DNA of 64,000 bases from Marinibacterium sp050389775. Lineage in GTDB: Bacteria > Pseudomonadota > Alphaproteobacteria > Rhodobacterales > Rhodobacteraceae. The translations under genes were made by a program, and so were the position numbers. Below, piece by piece: positions 43,881 through 51,395 of the stretch; position 1 is the stretch's first letter; every line of letters starts with the position of its first letter. A model generated the notes under the pieces. It was not told where the DNA came from and made no database searches. It saw only the letters and a list, made by a program, of their open reading frames with translations. The stretch is taken from NCBI RefSeq assembly GCF_050389775.1, contig NZ_CP177146.1:186001-250000 (forward strand), in the 5' to 3' direction.

Positions 43881-44918
43881 ATGATCATCGATTGCCACGG
43901 TCATTACACGACCGCACCCAAACAGCTTGCCGCCTGGCGCGAGGACCAGATCGCGGCGAAGGGCCAGCGCAGCGCCATGGCCCGGCCCGACGGGCCGCTG
44001 ATCACCGATGACGAGATCCGCGAGACCCTGCTGGGCGCGCAGATCCCCGTTCAGCGCGAGCGCGGCATCGACCTGACGATCTTTTCGCCCCGCGCGGCGG
44101 CCATGGGCCAGCATGTGGGCGACGAGGCCATGTCGATGCAATGGTCGCGCATCTGCAACGACCTGATCGGCCGTGTGGCCACGCTGTTCCCGCAGGATTA
44201 CGCCCCGGTCTGCCAGCTGCCCCAGTCGCCCGGCTGTCCGCCGGCCCATGTCATCCCCGAGTTGCGCCGCTGCGTCGAAGAGATGGGCTTTGTCGGCTGC
44301 AACCTCAATCCCGATCCCGCCGGGGGGTATTGGACCGATCCGCCGATGACCGACGAATGGTGGTTCCCGGTCTACGAGGTGCTCGAAGAGCTGGACGTGC
44401 CGGCGATGATCCATGTCTCGGGCTCGTGCAATCCCAACTTCCAGTATTCCGGCGCCCATTACATCAACGGCGATACCTCGGTCTTCATGCAGATCCTCGA
44501 CAGCGATCTCTTTGATCGCTTCCCCCGGCTGCGCCTGATCATCCCCCATGGCGGCGGGGCGGTACCCTTCCACTGGGGCCGCTATCGCGGGCTGGCCATC
44601 GACCGCAACCGCCGGGAGCCGGCCGAGATGATGGGCGACAACCTGTTCTTCGACACCTGCGTCTATCACCAGCCGGGCATCGACCTGATGACCGGGGTGG
44701 TGCCGGTGCGCAACGTGCTCTTTGCCTCGGAAACCTTCGGCGCGGTGCGTTCGGTCGATCCCGAAACGGGCGTCCCCTTCGATCACACACGGCGCTACAT
44801 CGACAACAGCCCGCACCTGGACGCCGCCGACCGCCAGGCGATCTATGCGGGCAACACCTTGCGGGTCTTTCCGCGCCTGGCCGCGCGGCTGGCCGAACAG
44901 GACAGGATCCCGGCATGA
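43881..44918 (+). CDS. 4-oxalomesaconate hydratase-like amidohydrolase (LigJ type)
   Basis: 345 residues. The opening MIIDCHGHYTTAPKQLAAWREDQI closely matches LigJ, which hydrates 4-oxalomesaconate in protocatechuate 4,5-cleavage and gallate breakdown. Metal residues are the two His of DCHGHY, a central His (MIHVSGSCNPNFQYSGAHY) and Glu in NVLFASETFG, where most amidohydrolases have Asp. ATG 43881 follows GGGAGGACCAC. No ring-cleavage dioxygenase is in the window. The stop overlaps the next gene by four bases. Confidence 0.82.
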   Translation: MIIDCHGHYTTAPKQLAAWREDQIAAKGQRSAMARPDGPLITDDEIRETLLGAQIPVQRERGIDLTIFSPRAAAMGQHVGDEAMSMQWSRICNDLIGRVATLFPQDYAPVCQLPQSPGCPPAHVIPELRRCVEEMGFVGCNLNPDPAGGYWTDPPMTDEWWFPVYEVLEELDVPAMIHVSGSCNPNFQYSGAHYINGDTSVFMQILDSDLFDRFPRLRLIIPHGGGAVPFHWGRYRGLAIDRNRREPAEMMGDNLFFDTCVYHQPGIDLMTGVVPVRNVLFASETFGAVRSVDPETGVPFDHTRRYIDNSPHLDAADRQAIYAGNTLRVFPRLAARLAEQDRIPA

Positions 44919-45778
44919 AGATCGCCTTCATCGGTTTCGGCGAGGCCGCCCGGTCCTTCGTCGACAGCCTCGCACCGCTGCACCCCGGGCTGATTTTTGC
45001 CGCCCATGACATCCGCCGCGACGACGAGATGGCGGCGGCCATGGCCACGCGAGGCGTGTCCGACGGCGGGCTGGCCGCAGCCTTGGCCGATGCCGGGCTG
45101 GTGATTTCGGCGGTCACCGCCGACCAGAGCCTGGTGGCAGCCCGCGCCGCCCTGCCCCACCTGTCCCAGGGACAAAGCTATGTCGATCTCAATTCCGTCT
45201 CGCCCGCCCGCAAGGCACAGACGGCCGCCGAGATCGCCGGGCGACACGGGCATTACATCGACATGGCAGTGATGGCCCCGGTACAGCCCGACGGACATGC
45301 CACGCCGACCCTGATCGCCGGCGAGACGGCCGAGGCCCTGTTGCCGGTGCTGACCGACCTTGGCTTTCGCTGCGGGCTGATCGGGCCGACGCCGGGCCAG
45401 GCTGCGGGGGTCAAGATGTCCCGGTCGCTCTTCGTGAAGGGGCTGGAGGCGATCTCGGTCGAATGTGCCCAGGCCGCGGCGTCCTTCGGTGTGCTGCCGC
45501 AGGTGCTGGCCTCGTTGGAACGGTCCTACCCAGGGCTGGACCTGCCGCGCGCCCTGCCCCACATGTTCGAACGCACGCTGCGGCATGGCACGCGACGGGC
45601 AGCCGAGATGCGCGAATGCGCGGCGACACTGGAGACGGTGGGGCTGGCTGCGGGGCTGGCCGAGAGCATTGCCGATGTGCAGGGGCAGATGGGCGCCCTG
45701 CCGATGAACGATCTGCCGGAAGGGGCCTTTGACGAAGCCGTTGACGCCGTGGCCACGTTGCGTCGGACGCCCACGTAA
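44915..45778 (+). CDS. 6-phosphogluconate-dehydrogenase-like oxidoreductase with DUF1932 C-terminal domain
   Basis: 287 residues with an N-terminal Rossmann part (AFIGFGEAARSFVDSL) and a helical C-terminal DUF1932-type domain (about 185-287). The GMAPVQP-like segment VMAPVQPDGHATPTL is where beta-hydroxyacid dehydrogenases bind substrate, and Lys in VKMSRSLFVKG is the probable catalytic residue. Coupled to the LigJ-type gene (ATGA), so it probably handles the hydrated product or a related hydroxy acid. Confidence 0.8.
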   Translation: MKIAFIGFGEAARSFVDSLAPLHPGLIFAAHDIRRDDEMAAAMATRGVSDGGLAAALADAGLVISAVTADQSLVAARAALPHLSQGQSYVDLNSVSPARKAQTAAEIAGRHGHYIDMAVMAPVQPDGHATPTLIAGETAEALLPVLTDLGFRCGLIGPTPGQAAGVKMSRSLFVKGLEAISVECAQAAASFGVLPQVLASLERSYPGLDLPRALPHMFERTLRHGTRRAAEMRECAATLETVGLAAGLAESIADVQGQMGALPMNDLPEGAFDEAVDAVATLRRTPT

Positions 45779-45792
45779 TAAGATCAGACAGA

Positions 45793-45823
45793 GCTGCCGG
45801 CGCGGTGTGTCCGCGCCGGCAGC
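45793..45823 (+). terminator. hairpin ending the catabolic operon
   Basis: Perfect 13-bp stem GCTGCCGGCGCGG / CCGCGCCGGCAGC with loop TGTGT, 14 bases after the stop, followed by a C-run rather than T-run. Confidence 0.8.
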
Positions 45824-45866
45824 CCCCCTGCCCTGCTGAACAGCGTGGTTCCCGGCTGGGTCGGAT

Positions 45867-45892
45867 CAATATTATGTTATAACATAATATTG
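45867..45892. other. perfect 26-bp AT-rich palindrome
   Basis: Every base of 45867-45892 pairs with its mirror. Left half CAATATTATGTTA is followed by its exact complement. 22 of the 26 bases are A or T, in a genome with about two-thirds GC. It lies between the ends of convergent genes. Confidence 0.95.
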
Positions 45893-45959
45893 TTTCACGC
45901 CGCTCCAACCTCAGCATTCCGCGGAACGTCGCACCGCCTGTACCACCGTCGGGCCAGTT

Positions 45960-45971
45960 GTACCGCGGTAC
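45960..45971. other. partition-like site, GTACCGCGGTAC
   Basis: Perfect 12-bp palindrome three bases after the patatin stop codon (on the far side). It matches the TGTACC-GG-GGTACA type repeats around repABC. A partial TGTACCACCG copy lies about 20 bases to the left. Confidence 0.55.
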
Positions 45972-45974
45972 TGT

Positions 45975-47072
45975 TCACTCACCCAAGTCGAAGGTTGCGA
46001 TCAGCTCCTTGCCCCTGCGCCGCGCTTGCCAATCCGCATGTGCCAGTGTCTTCTCGGCATCCTCGACCCCGGCTTGCCAATGCAGCCGCATCGACCGCTG
46101 CGAGAATTCGAAATCGCTTGATCCCATCTCGGCAGGCGCCCGGCGATAGATCAGGTGGGCGATACAGATCCTGGGATCCCTCGCCCCGTTCATCAACCGC
46201 TTCAGGTCCGGGTCGTCCCGAAACTCGGCCGGCAGCCGCCGGGCCAGTCGCCGCGCGGCCTGGTGCATCTCGTGTTCAGCCAGCAGGACATCGGTGTTCA
46301 GCCGCGTCCGGCTGGAAAACCGGATCTCCTTTTCCCGTGCCGTTGATGACCAAACCGTTGCCGGACAATCGCCCCGTGCCGGAAACAGGTCGATCTGGAA
46401 GATACACAGATCGGCCGAGCCGTCCTGGCTCTCCAGAACGAACTGCAGCGGCGTGTTCGACACCAGCCCGCCGTCCCAATAGAGCGCCCCGTCAATCTCG
46501 ACAGCCGGAAACCCCGGCGGCAAGGCGCCCGAGGCCATGACATGTTCGGGTCGGATTTCGGTGTCGCGATTGTCGAACCAGGTCATGTTGCCGGTCTCGA
46601 CATTTACCGCCCCGACGCTGAACCGTGTATCCCCGGAATTGATGCGGTCGAAATCGACGAGTTCCAACAGCGTCTGCTTCAACGGCGCCGTATCGTAATA
46701 GCTTGTCGCGCCGGGCGACCCCGGCGGGCGCATCGCCGCCGAGGGCATGCGCAGTTCAAAGAAGCCGGCCGCTCCGGTCATCGTCGTGCGGGCGGCGCTC
46801 CAGATGTTCGACAACCTTGGCGGTGTCCAGGTGGTAAAGGCATCCAACGCGTGCGACCGTACCGTGGCACGGTCCCAGAACGTCTCCAGCGCGGCGATCC
46901 TGTTCTGAGGCGCATTGCCGGCCAGAAGCGCGGCATTGACTGCGCCGATCGAGATGCCAGCGACCCAGTCGAGCGGCGTTTCGGCAGCCGTCAAGGCTTG
47001 CGCGACGCCGCATTGATACGCCCCCAATGCGCCGCCGCCTTGCAGGACCAGAACTGTCTTTTCGCGTGCCAT
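45975..47072 (-). CDS. patatin-like phospholipase
   Basis: 365 residues from ATG 47072 (GGAG six bases upstream). The patatin catalytic dyad is visible: GISIG with Ser41 and a later DGG (YWDGGLVSNTP), plus the oxyanion loop GGGALGAY (12-19). The family hydrolyses acyl esters of lipids. The last ~110 residues form an additional helical region. It sits between the partition-like sites, so it is likely replicon-borne. Base composition is lower in GC than the flanks. Confidence 0.9.
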   Translation of the reverse strand: MAREKTVLVLQGGGALGAYQCGVAQALTAAETPLDWVAGISIGAVNAALLAGNAPQNRIAALETFWDRATVRSHALDAFTTWTPPRLSNIWSAARTTMTGAAGFFELRMPSAAMRPPGSPGATSYYDTAPLKQTLLELVDFDRINSGDTRFSVGAVNVETGNMTWFDNRDTEIRPEHVMASGALPPGFPAVEIDGALYWDGGLVSNTPLQFVLESQDGSADLCIFQIDLFPARGDCPATVWSSTAREKEIRFSSRTRLNTDVLLAEHEMHQAARRLARRLPAEFRDDPDLKRLMNGARDPRICIAHLIYRRAPAEMGSSDFEFSQRSMRLHWQAGVEDAEKTLAHADWQARRRGKELIATFDLGE

Positions 47073-47232
47073 GTGTGTCTCCGATGCCGGGGATGATCCA
47101 GATGTAGCGAGTGATCGACGGGATTTCACGGATGCGCGGCATGGTGTGATGTAATTTCTGAACTGCTTGGGGGGCTTGGTGAATGTCGGTGCAACTTGGG
47201 TTGTGCTTTGCGACGATAGGGCTCGGAAAGTG

Positions 47233-47517
47233 TCAATTGGCTCGGTGACCTGGTTTTTTTGCGGTGACACTGATTTGTGGTATGACTGTTAACATGGTTT
47301 GGGGCGGCGCTTCTTCTTCGTGTCTAGGCTTAAAGCGCCGCAGGCTTCCCGATTTAGATACGTCCGATAAAACCTGTTTCGACTTGGACTTGATCAGGAT
47401 GAAACCCCGCTCCGAAACTGTACCGTGGTACAGGGCTTTCTCAAGCGCCTCTGCCAGGGTGTCCATGCTGTACCGTGGTACGGCTTGTGTCCTCTGAGCT
47501 GGGTCAACGACGATCAT
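47233..47517 (-). CDS. doubtful hypothetical protein downstream of repC
   Basis: 94 codons, ATG 47517, nine bases after the repC stop. The middle (MDTLAEALEKALYHGTVSERGFILI) looks somewhat protein-like, but both partition-like palindromes are inside it and no ribosome binding site or family is recognisable. Probably partition DNA with an incidental frame; kept as a low-confidence entry. Confidence 0.25.
   Translation of the reverse strand: MIVVDPAQRTQAVPRYSMDTLAEALEKALYHGTVSERGFILIKSKSKQVLSDVSKSGSLRRFKPRHEEEAPPQTMLTVIPQISVTAKKPGHRAN
47418..47433. other. partition-like site 1
   Basis: CTGTACCGTGGTACAG: arms CTGTACC and GGTACAG around a GT centre. Identical to the site at 48861. Candidate parS for RepB. 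Confidence 0.65.
47468..47483. other. partition-like site 2
   Basis: CTGTACCGTGGTACGG, one change from site 1, 50 bases away (about five helix turns). Candidate parS. Confidence 0.6.
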
Positions 47518-47526
47518 TTCTCAGGA

Positions 47527-48657
47527 TCAAACTGCCTGCAACATGGCCTTCTTCCCAAGCAACTGATGAAACTGAAAATCCGGATCGTTCAGGCAATCCG
47601 GTCGAGACGCGATATGCTCCAATGCCTGCAGAACCTGACCTAGGGTGGCGCGTCTGAGCCCATTTGCAAAGCTGCGTTCGGTCAATCCGATCAATCTCGC
47701 AAATTGCCGGATGATGTCTCTGGCGTCTTCCATGCATGTTGGCTGCCTTGGAAGGAACGCCGTGAGCGTTGGGCATTGATCCCAGATTACTCCGAGCGAT
47801 GCCTCGGCCGTTTTTCTTTTTTTTGTATCTGTTTTTGGTGTTTCTACTTGGCGGACAGTCTGACCGTTTTTGCCGGACATTTCTTCGGTTGCCGAGGCCT
47901 CGCAGTCGGTAGACAAAGTACTGTCCGGCTCCGGGCAAACAGTGGCAGGGCAGGGGGCCCCGACGACATTAGGCGCACCGGTCAGCGTGGACCACAGGCC
48001 GTGCAAGCGTTCCAGGATGGCCCGGATACCTTCGAGCCCGAGCGATACGCGCCGCAGCAGGGTCTTGGCCATATCGACAAATCCACGGTCTTCCTCGGAC
48101 ATCTCATCAGCATCCCGCAGCAGGTTGGCCCGTAGGGTCAACGCTTCGGCGCGCAGGCTGCTGGCTTCTTCGGCTTCTGCCTCGGCCTGGGCCGCCAGCA
48201 GGGCAATACGTTCGGCCGAGCGGAACAGCGGGCCGAGGTCCAGCCCGTAGGCATCCACCACCTTGCCACCGCGCCGCAGCGGGAACCGCTTGCCCGTTGC
48301 GCTGTCACGCCGCGCCAGCAGCCCGGCCTGGGCCAGCCGGTCGACATAGCGCCGCAGGTTCCGGTCGCTCATCCCGTTGGCCCGCTCGCAAATCGTCGTG
48401 TTGGACGCATAGACAACCAGCATCATGTCTGGCGTTACCGGCAGGTCGCGCCCGGTCTTCCGGTCACGGCAGGGCAGGAAGCTCAGAAGCGCGTCCAGCA
48501 CGGAAATGTCGCGTGGGGTCAGCCCCAACAGGCCACGCGCCTTGCGCAACGCATAGAGCAACTCCCTCCGCAGGATCGGCGTGAAGCCTGCGGGCATGGT
48601 TTGGGCACAGATCTGCTGTGCCCCGGCACGGGGTGCCGCGGATGTGATCATGGTCAT
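47527..48657 (-). CDS. repC: RepC replication initiator
   Basis: 376 residues. The N-terminal part (RKARGLLGLTPRDISVLDALLSFLPC... TICERANGMSDRNLRRYVDRLAQAGLL) is the repC winged-helix region and the C-terminal GLTERSFANGLRRATLGQVLQALEHIA is the second conserved block. RepC is the initiator, and in this family the origin lies inside repC. The middle (about 240-285) is variable and low in complexity. Preceded by repB with a 258-base gap that normally holds the antisense RNA. Confidence 0.95.
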   Translation of the reverse strand: MTMITSAAPRAGAQQICAQTMPAGFTPILRRELLYALRKARGLLGLTPRDISVLDALLSFLPCRDRKTGRDLPVTPDMMLVVYASNTTICERANGMSDRNLRRYVDRLAQAGLLARRDSATGKRFPLRRGGKVVDAYGLDLGPLFRSAERIALLAAQAEAEAEEASSLRAEALTLRANLLRDADEMSEEDRGFVDMAKTLLRRVSLGLEGIRAILERLHGLWSTLTGAPNVVGAPCPATVCPEPDSTLSTDCEASATEEMSGKNGQTVRQVETPKTDTKKRKTAEASLGVIWDQCPTLTAFLPRQPTCMEDARDIIRQFARLIGLTERSFANGLRRATLGQVLQALEHIASRPDCLNDPDFQFHQLLGKKAMLQAV

Positions 48658-48699
48658 TCGATTTCAGACGGCAAAAACCACCCGTTCACCGAAATCGAT

Positions 48700-48788
48700 G
48701 TTGAAGTTGATTCGTTTGTAGGGTATCCAACTGATAGCGACAAAAGTGGAAGCCCTTCGGAAACACCGTTTTCGGGGGGTTTCTTTTT
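48700..48788 (+). ncRNA. candidate counter-transcribed incompatibility RNA (ctRNA)
   Basis: Plus strand, opposite to repABC. The end is well marked by the Rho-independent terminator at 48759-48788. The beginning is uncertain: a TTGAAG (48701) with a weak TATCCA (48724) would start an RNA of roughly 55-60 bases. In repABC plasmids this RNA represses repC translation. The boundary is inferred, only the terminator is seen directly. Confidence 0.5.
48759..48788 (+). terminator. Rho-independent terminator of the ctRNA
   Basis: Stem with GAAAC..CC and GG..GTTTC arms around a TTTT loop, followed by TTCTTTTT. One of few classic T-run terminators in the window. Confidence 0.75.
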
Positions 48789-48860
48789 GCGTGTCGGTCT
48801 GCCTCCTTGGGTCCTGCTCGATCTATGGGGTCATTGCCCCGGGTTTATGGCGTGGAAGGC

Positions 48861-48876
48861 CTGTACCGTGGTACAG
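48861..48876. other. partition-like site 3
   Basis: CTGTACCGTGGTACAG, identical to site 1, 40 bases from the repB stop. Confidence 0.65.
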
Positions 48877-48915
48877 GCTGGCCACCGTCTGGGGCGAAAT
48901 TCACAGCAATTTCAG

Positions 48916-49890
48916 TTACTTGCTGTCTTTCACCCCGGATTTCCACTGGTGGTACAATTCTTCGCTCTGCTCGCCCAGCCAGTCGACGAATGCCTTGTCC
49001 TGGCGGTCGGATACCTTGATGGCCACCTGCTGGCCGCGTCTTGTCACCACCAGCTTACCGTCAGCCAGGCTGCGCCCGGCCGGGGATTTCGCCGTGGTGG
49101 TGGCGGTTTTGGTCAGGCGGGCCAGCGCGCGGGCAAAGCGGTCGGGGCTGGACGATACCTCGTCTAGCTCGCGGATCGCCGTCTGAACCCGGCGCTTGTC
49201 GATCGACCGCGTGGCCGTGGCCAGTGCCACCCATTGCCGCCGTCCGACGCCATGGGCCGGGCCGATGGCCGTGACCAGCTCTTCGGGCAGGTCGCGGATG
49301 ATGCCGCTCATGCGATAGATCTCGTCGGTGGCGATGCTCAGGCTGCGTTCGATCACCCGCGCCTCGACCCCGGCTTCGCGCAGCTGCACGATGAAACTGG
49401 CCTTTTCGATAAAGCTGTTCTCCAGCCGCTCGGCGTTTTCCAGGCCCTGGGCAACGATCAGGCTCTCGTCGTCGAAATCACCGATATAGGCCCGCACCGG
49501 GATGCCGATCCGCCGGCAGGCCGCGATGCGCCGCCGGCCATAGACCGGATCGAATTCGTGCTCTGCGCCCGCAGGCGCTGCACGCAGCATGACCGGGATC
49601 TGCTGGCCGGATTCCCGGATCGACGCCACAAGGCTGTCGATCTCGGACCCCGGGTCGAACCGGTCGCGGAACGGGCCGGCGCCGATGCGGTCGGTGTCGA
49701 TCTCCTGCACGGTTTCCTTGCGCAGGTCGTCGAATGTCTCCTTGAACCGCCGCACGCTGGGATTGCCCGACCGGGGCTGCACGTTGCGTTCGGGCGGGGC
49801 AGGGGGCTTGGGCGCGGGGGCCTCGGCACGGGGGCCTTCGTTGGACAGGGTCCGGTCCAGGCTGGTCGACAGCAATCCCTTGCGCGCCAT
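48916..49890 (-). CDS. repB: RepB, ParB-family partition protein
   Basis: 324 residues. ParB N-terminal domain with ERR-like box (VYGRRRIAACRRIGIPV) and NAERLENSFIEKASFI, then the helix-turn-helix (VEARVIERSLSIATDEIYRMSGIIRDLPEEL). The N-terminal ~60 residues are Pro/Ala-rich. Should bind the TGTACC-type palindromes. One-base overlap with repA at 49890. Confidence 0.95.
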   Translation of the reverse strand: MARKGLLSTSLDRTLSNEGPRAEAPAPKPPAPPERNVQPRSGNPSVRRFKETFDDLRKETVQEIDTDRIGAGPFRDRFDPGSEIDSLVASIRESGQQIPVMLRAAPAGAEHEFDPVYGRRRIAACRRIGIPVRAYIGDFDDESLIVAQGLENAERLENSFIEKASFIVQLREAGVEARVIERSLSIATDEIYRMSGIIRDLPEELVTAIGPAHGVGRRQWVALATATRSIDKRRVQTAIRELDEVSSSPDRFARALARLTKTATTTAKSPAGRSLADGKLVVTRRGQQVAIKVSDRQDKAFVDWLGEQSEELYHQWKSGVKDSK

Positions 49891-51080
49891 CACACTCTCC
49901 CCCAGGCTTGGTGGATCAGGCCTTCGAGTTCGGCGGTCACCCGCGACACCGAATCCCAGGCCCGCTGATAGGTCTGGCGGTGGAAGGTCGAGGGATCGAC
50001 CTCGACGATCGAATCCGACGACACCGCCGCATCGGCAATGGCCGTGGACAGGTAGAATTCGTTGGTCATCACCGACTCCTCCAGGATCGACCGCAGGTAG
50101 CCGGCCACCTGCACCGACGGCTGGTCGGTCGGATTGTAGCGGGTGATCAGGTACTTGATCCAATCATAGGGCCGTTCGCCCTGGCGCTGTTCGATCACGC
50201 TCATCATCTCGCCGGTCATGCCAAGGAAGGTCCCCAGGCTCATGACATCGACAAAGGACGCCGTGACCGTGACCAGCAGCGACGTGCAGGTGAACAGCGC
50301 CGACATCACCGCAAAGGACATCTGCGGCGGGCAGTCGAACAGGATGACGTCGTAATCGTCGCGGATCGGTTCCAGCGCCTCTTCGATGCGCACGAAGAAC
50401 GGCTGGCGGCGCTGATCGCTGCCGGCCGTTTCATGTTCGAATTCCATGATCTGCATCGACGAGGGGATCAGGTCGAGATTGGGGATATGCGTGCCCCGTA
50501 CGACATTGCGGATGTCGGTCTGGCCCGGGTCCTCGGGATCGGCCGGATCGTGGTAGCGGATCGCATGATAAAGCGTCGCCATGTCCGGTTCGCGCTCGGG
50601 GATGATGCCGAACAGCTGGGTCAGGCTGGCCTGGGCGTCGAGGTCGATGACCAGCGTGCGATAGCCGCGCATGGCCAGCCCCTGGGCCAGGTGCTGGGCG
50701 CTGGTCGATTTGCCGACCCCGCCCTTGAGGTTGATCGAGGCGATGACCACGGCCTGTTCGTCCCCCACCCGGCGGGTGATGTTGACCGGTTCCATGCGGT
50801 CATTGGCGATCAGGTGGTCGCGGATCTGGTGAATGTCGGCCGCTTCGAAATAGCGCCGCGTGCCACGCAGCATTACCCCCTGCGGCAGCGATTCATTCGT
50901 GCGCAGGGTATGGCGCAGGGAGTTCTCCTTGACGCCCAGGTAATAGCATGCCTCCTTGAAGCTGAAGGGCCGGAGCTCCTTGCGCTTCTTCGGTTCCAGC
51001 AACCTGTCACGGTGCTGCACAAGCTGATCCGCGATCAGGTTTGCATGCCTGTCGAGGGTGGCCGAGCCGCTGACTCCCAT
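49890..51080 (-). CDS. repA: RepA, ParA-family partition ATPase and repressor
   Basis: 396 residues: N-terminal helix-turn-helix (FSFKEACYYLGVKENSLRHTL), deviant Walker A LKGGVGKST (near residue 120), LVIDLDAQASL and LFDCPPQMSF. RepA moves the replicon and represses the operon. The repA-repB-repC order and direction are canonical. ATG 51080 begins the longest in-frame reading. Confidence 0.95.
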   Translation of the reverse strand: MGVSGSATLDRHANLIADQLVQHRDRLLEPKKRKELRPFSFKEACYYLGVKENSLRHTLRTNESLPQGVMLRGTRRYFEAADIHQIRDHLIANDRMEPVNITRRVGDEQAVVIASINLKGGVGKSTSAQHLAQGLAMRGYRTLVIDLDAQASLTQLFGIIPEREPDMATLYHAIRYHDPADPEDPGQTDIRNVVRGTHIPNLDLIPSSMQIMEFEHETAGSDQRRQPFFVRIEEALEPIRDDYDVILFDCPPQMSFAVMSALFTCTSLLVTVTASFVDVMSLGTFLGMTGEMMSVIEQRQGERPYDWIKYLITRYNPTDQPSVQVAGYLRSILEESVMTNEFYLSTAIADAAVSSDSIVEVDPSTFHRQTYQRAWDSVSRVTAELEGLIHQAWGRV

Positions 51081-51395
51081 TCCCGCCTGCCTTTGATGTC
51101 TGCTCTTTTTTTCGTGTGTAACACGTTTTTTGCCTTACGCCAGAAAAAATGCGTGACGCGCGATGTTGGCGCGACTGTGCGGCGCGGGCTGGCAGGACCG
51201 GCAAATCCGGGTGTTGCGGGGGAATTCCGGGCGGTGATGCGGTGAAAGCTGTGGAAAAACAACCCTTTGGGGCGTGTTTCTGTGGATAAGTCAGAATTTC
51301 CCTGTCTTTGCAGGGCCGTGGCCGCGGGGACACGGCCCGCGCATCCATGGCCCCAACCCCGGCCTTGCGGGGCAGGGGGGTGATTCCCCGCGCCG
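51081..51395. promoter_or_regulatory. repABC upstream region with RepA-like operator and DnaA-box-like sites
   Basis: 315 bases. CGTGT-GTA-ACACG (51113-51125), flanked by T-runs, lies 33 bases before repA and is a likely RepA operator. TGTGGATAA (51281-51289), the reverse of a perfect DnaA box TTATCCACA, and TGTGGAAAA (51250-51258) lie further up. A CCCTG...CAGGG hairpin is near 51300. Confidence 0.6.

Larger units (their letters stand above)
47073..47526. other. low-GC region downstream of repC, with two partition-like sites
   Basis: 454 bases, clearly lower in GC than the average. It contains two copies of the partition-like palindrome and a doubtful 94-residue open frame. The patatin promoter probably lies at its left end. 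The area downstream of repC commonly holds cis-acting sites in repABC replicons. Confidence 0.6.
48658..48915. other. repB-repC intergenic region
   Basis: 258 bases carrying a plus-strand terminator, a likely counter-transcribed RNA and a partition-like palindrome. This is the conserved place of the incompatibility RNA in repABC replicons. Confidence 0.75.
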
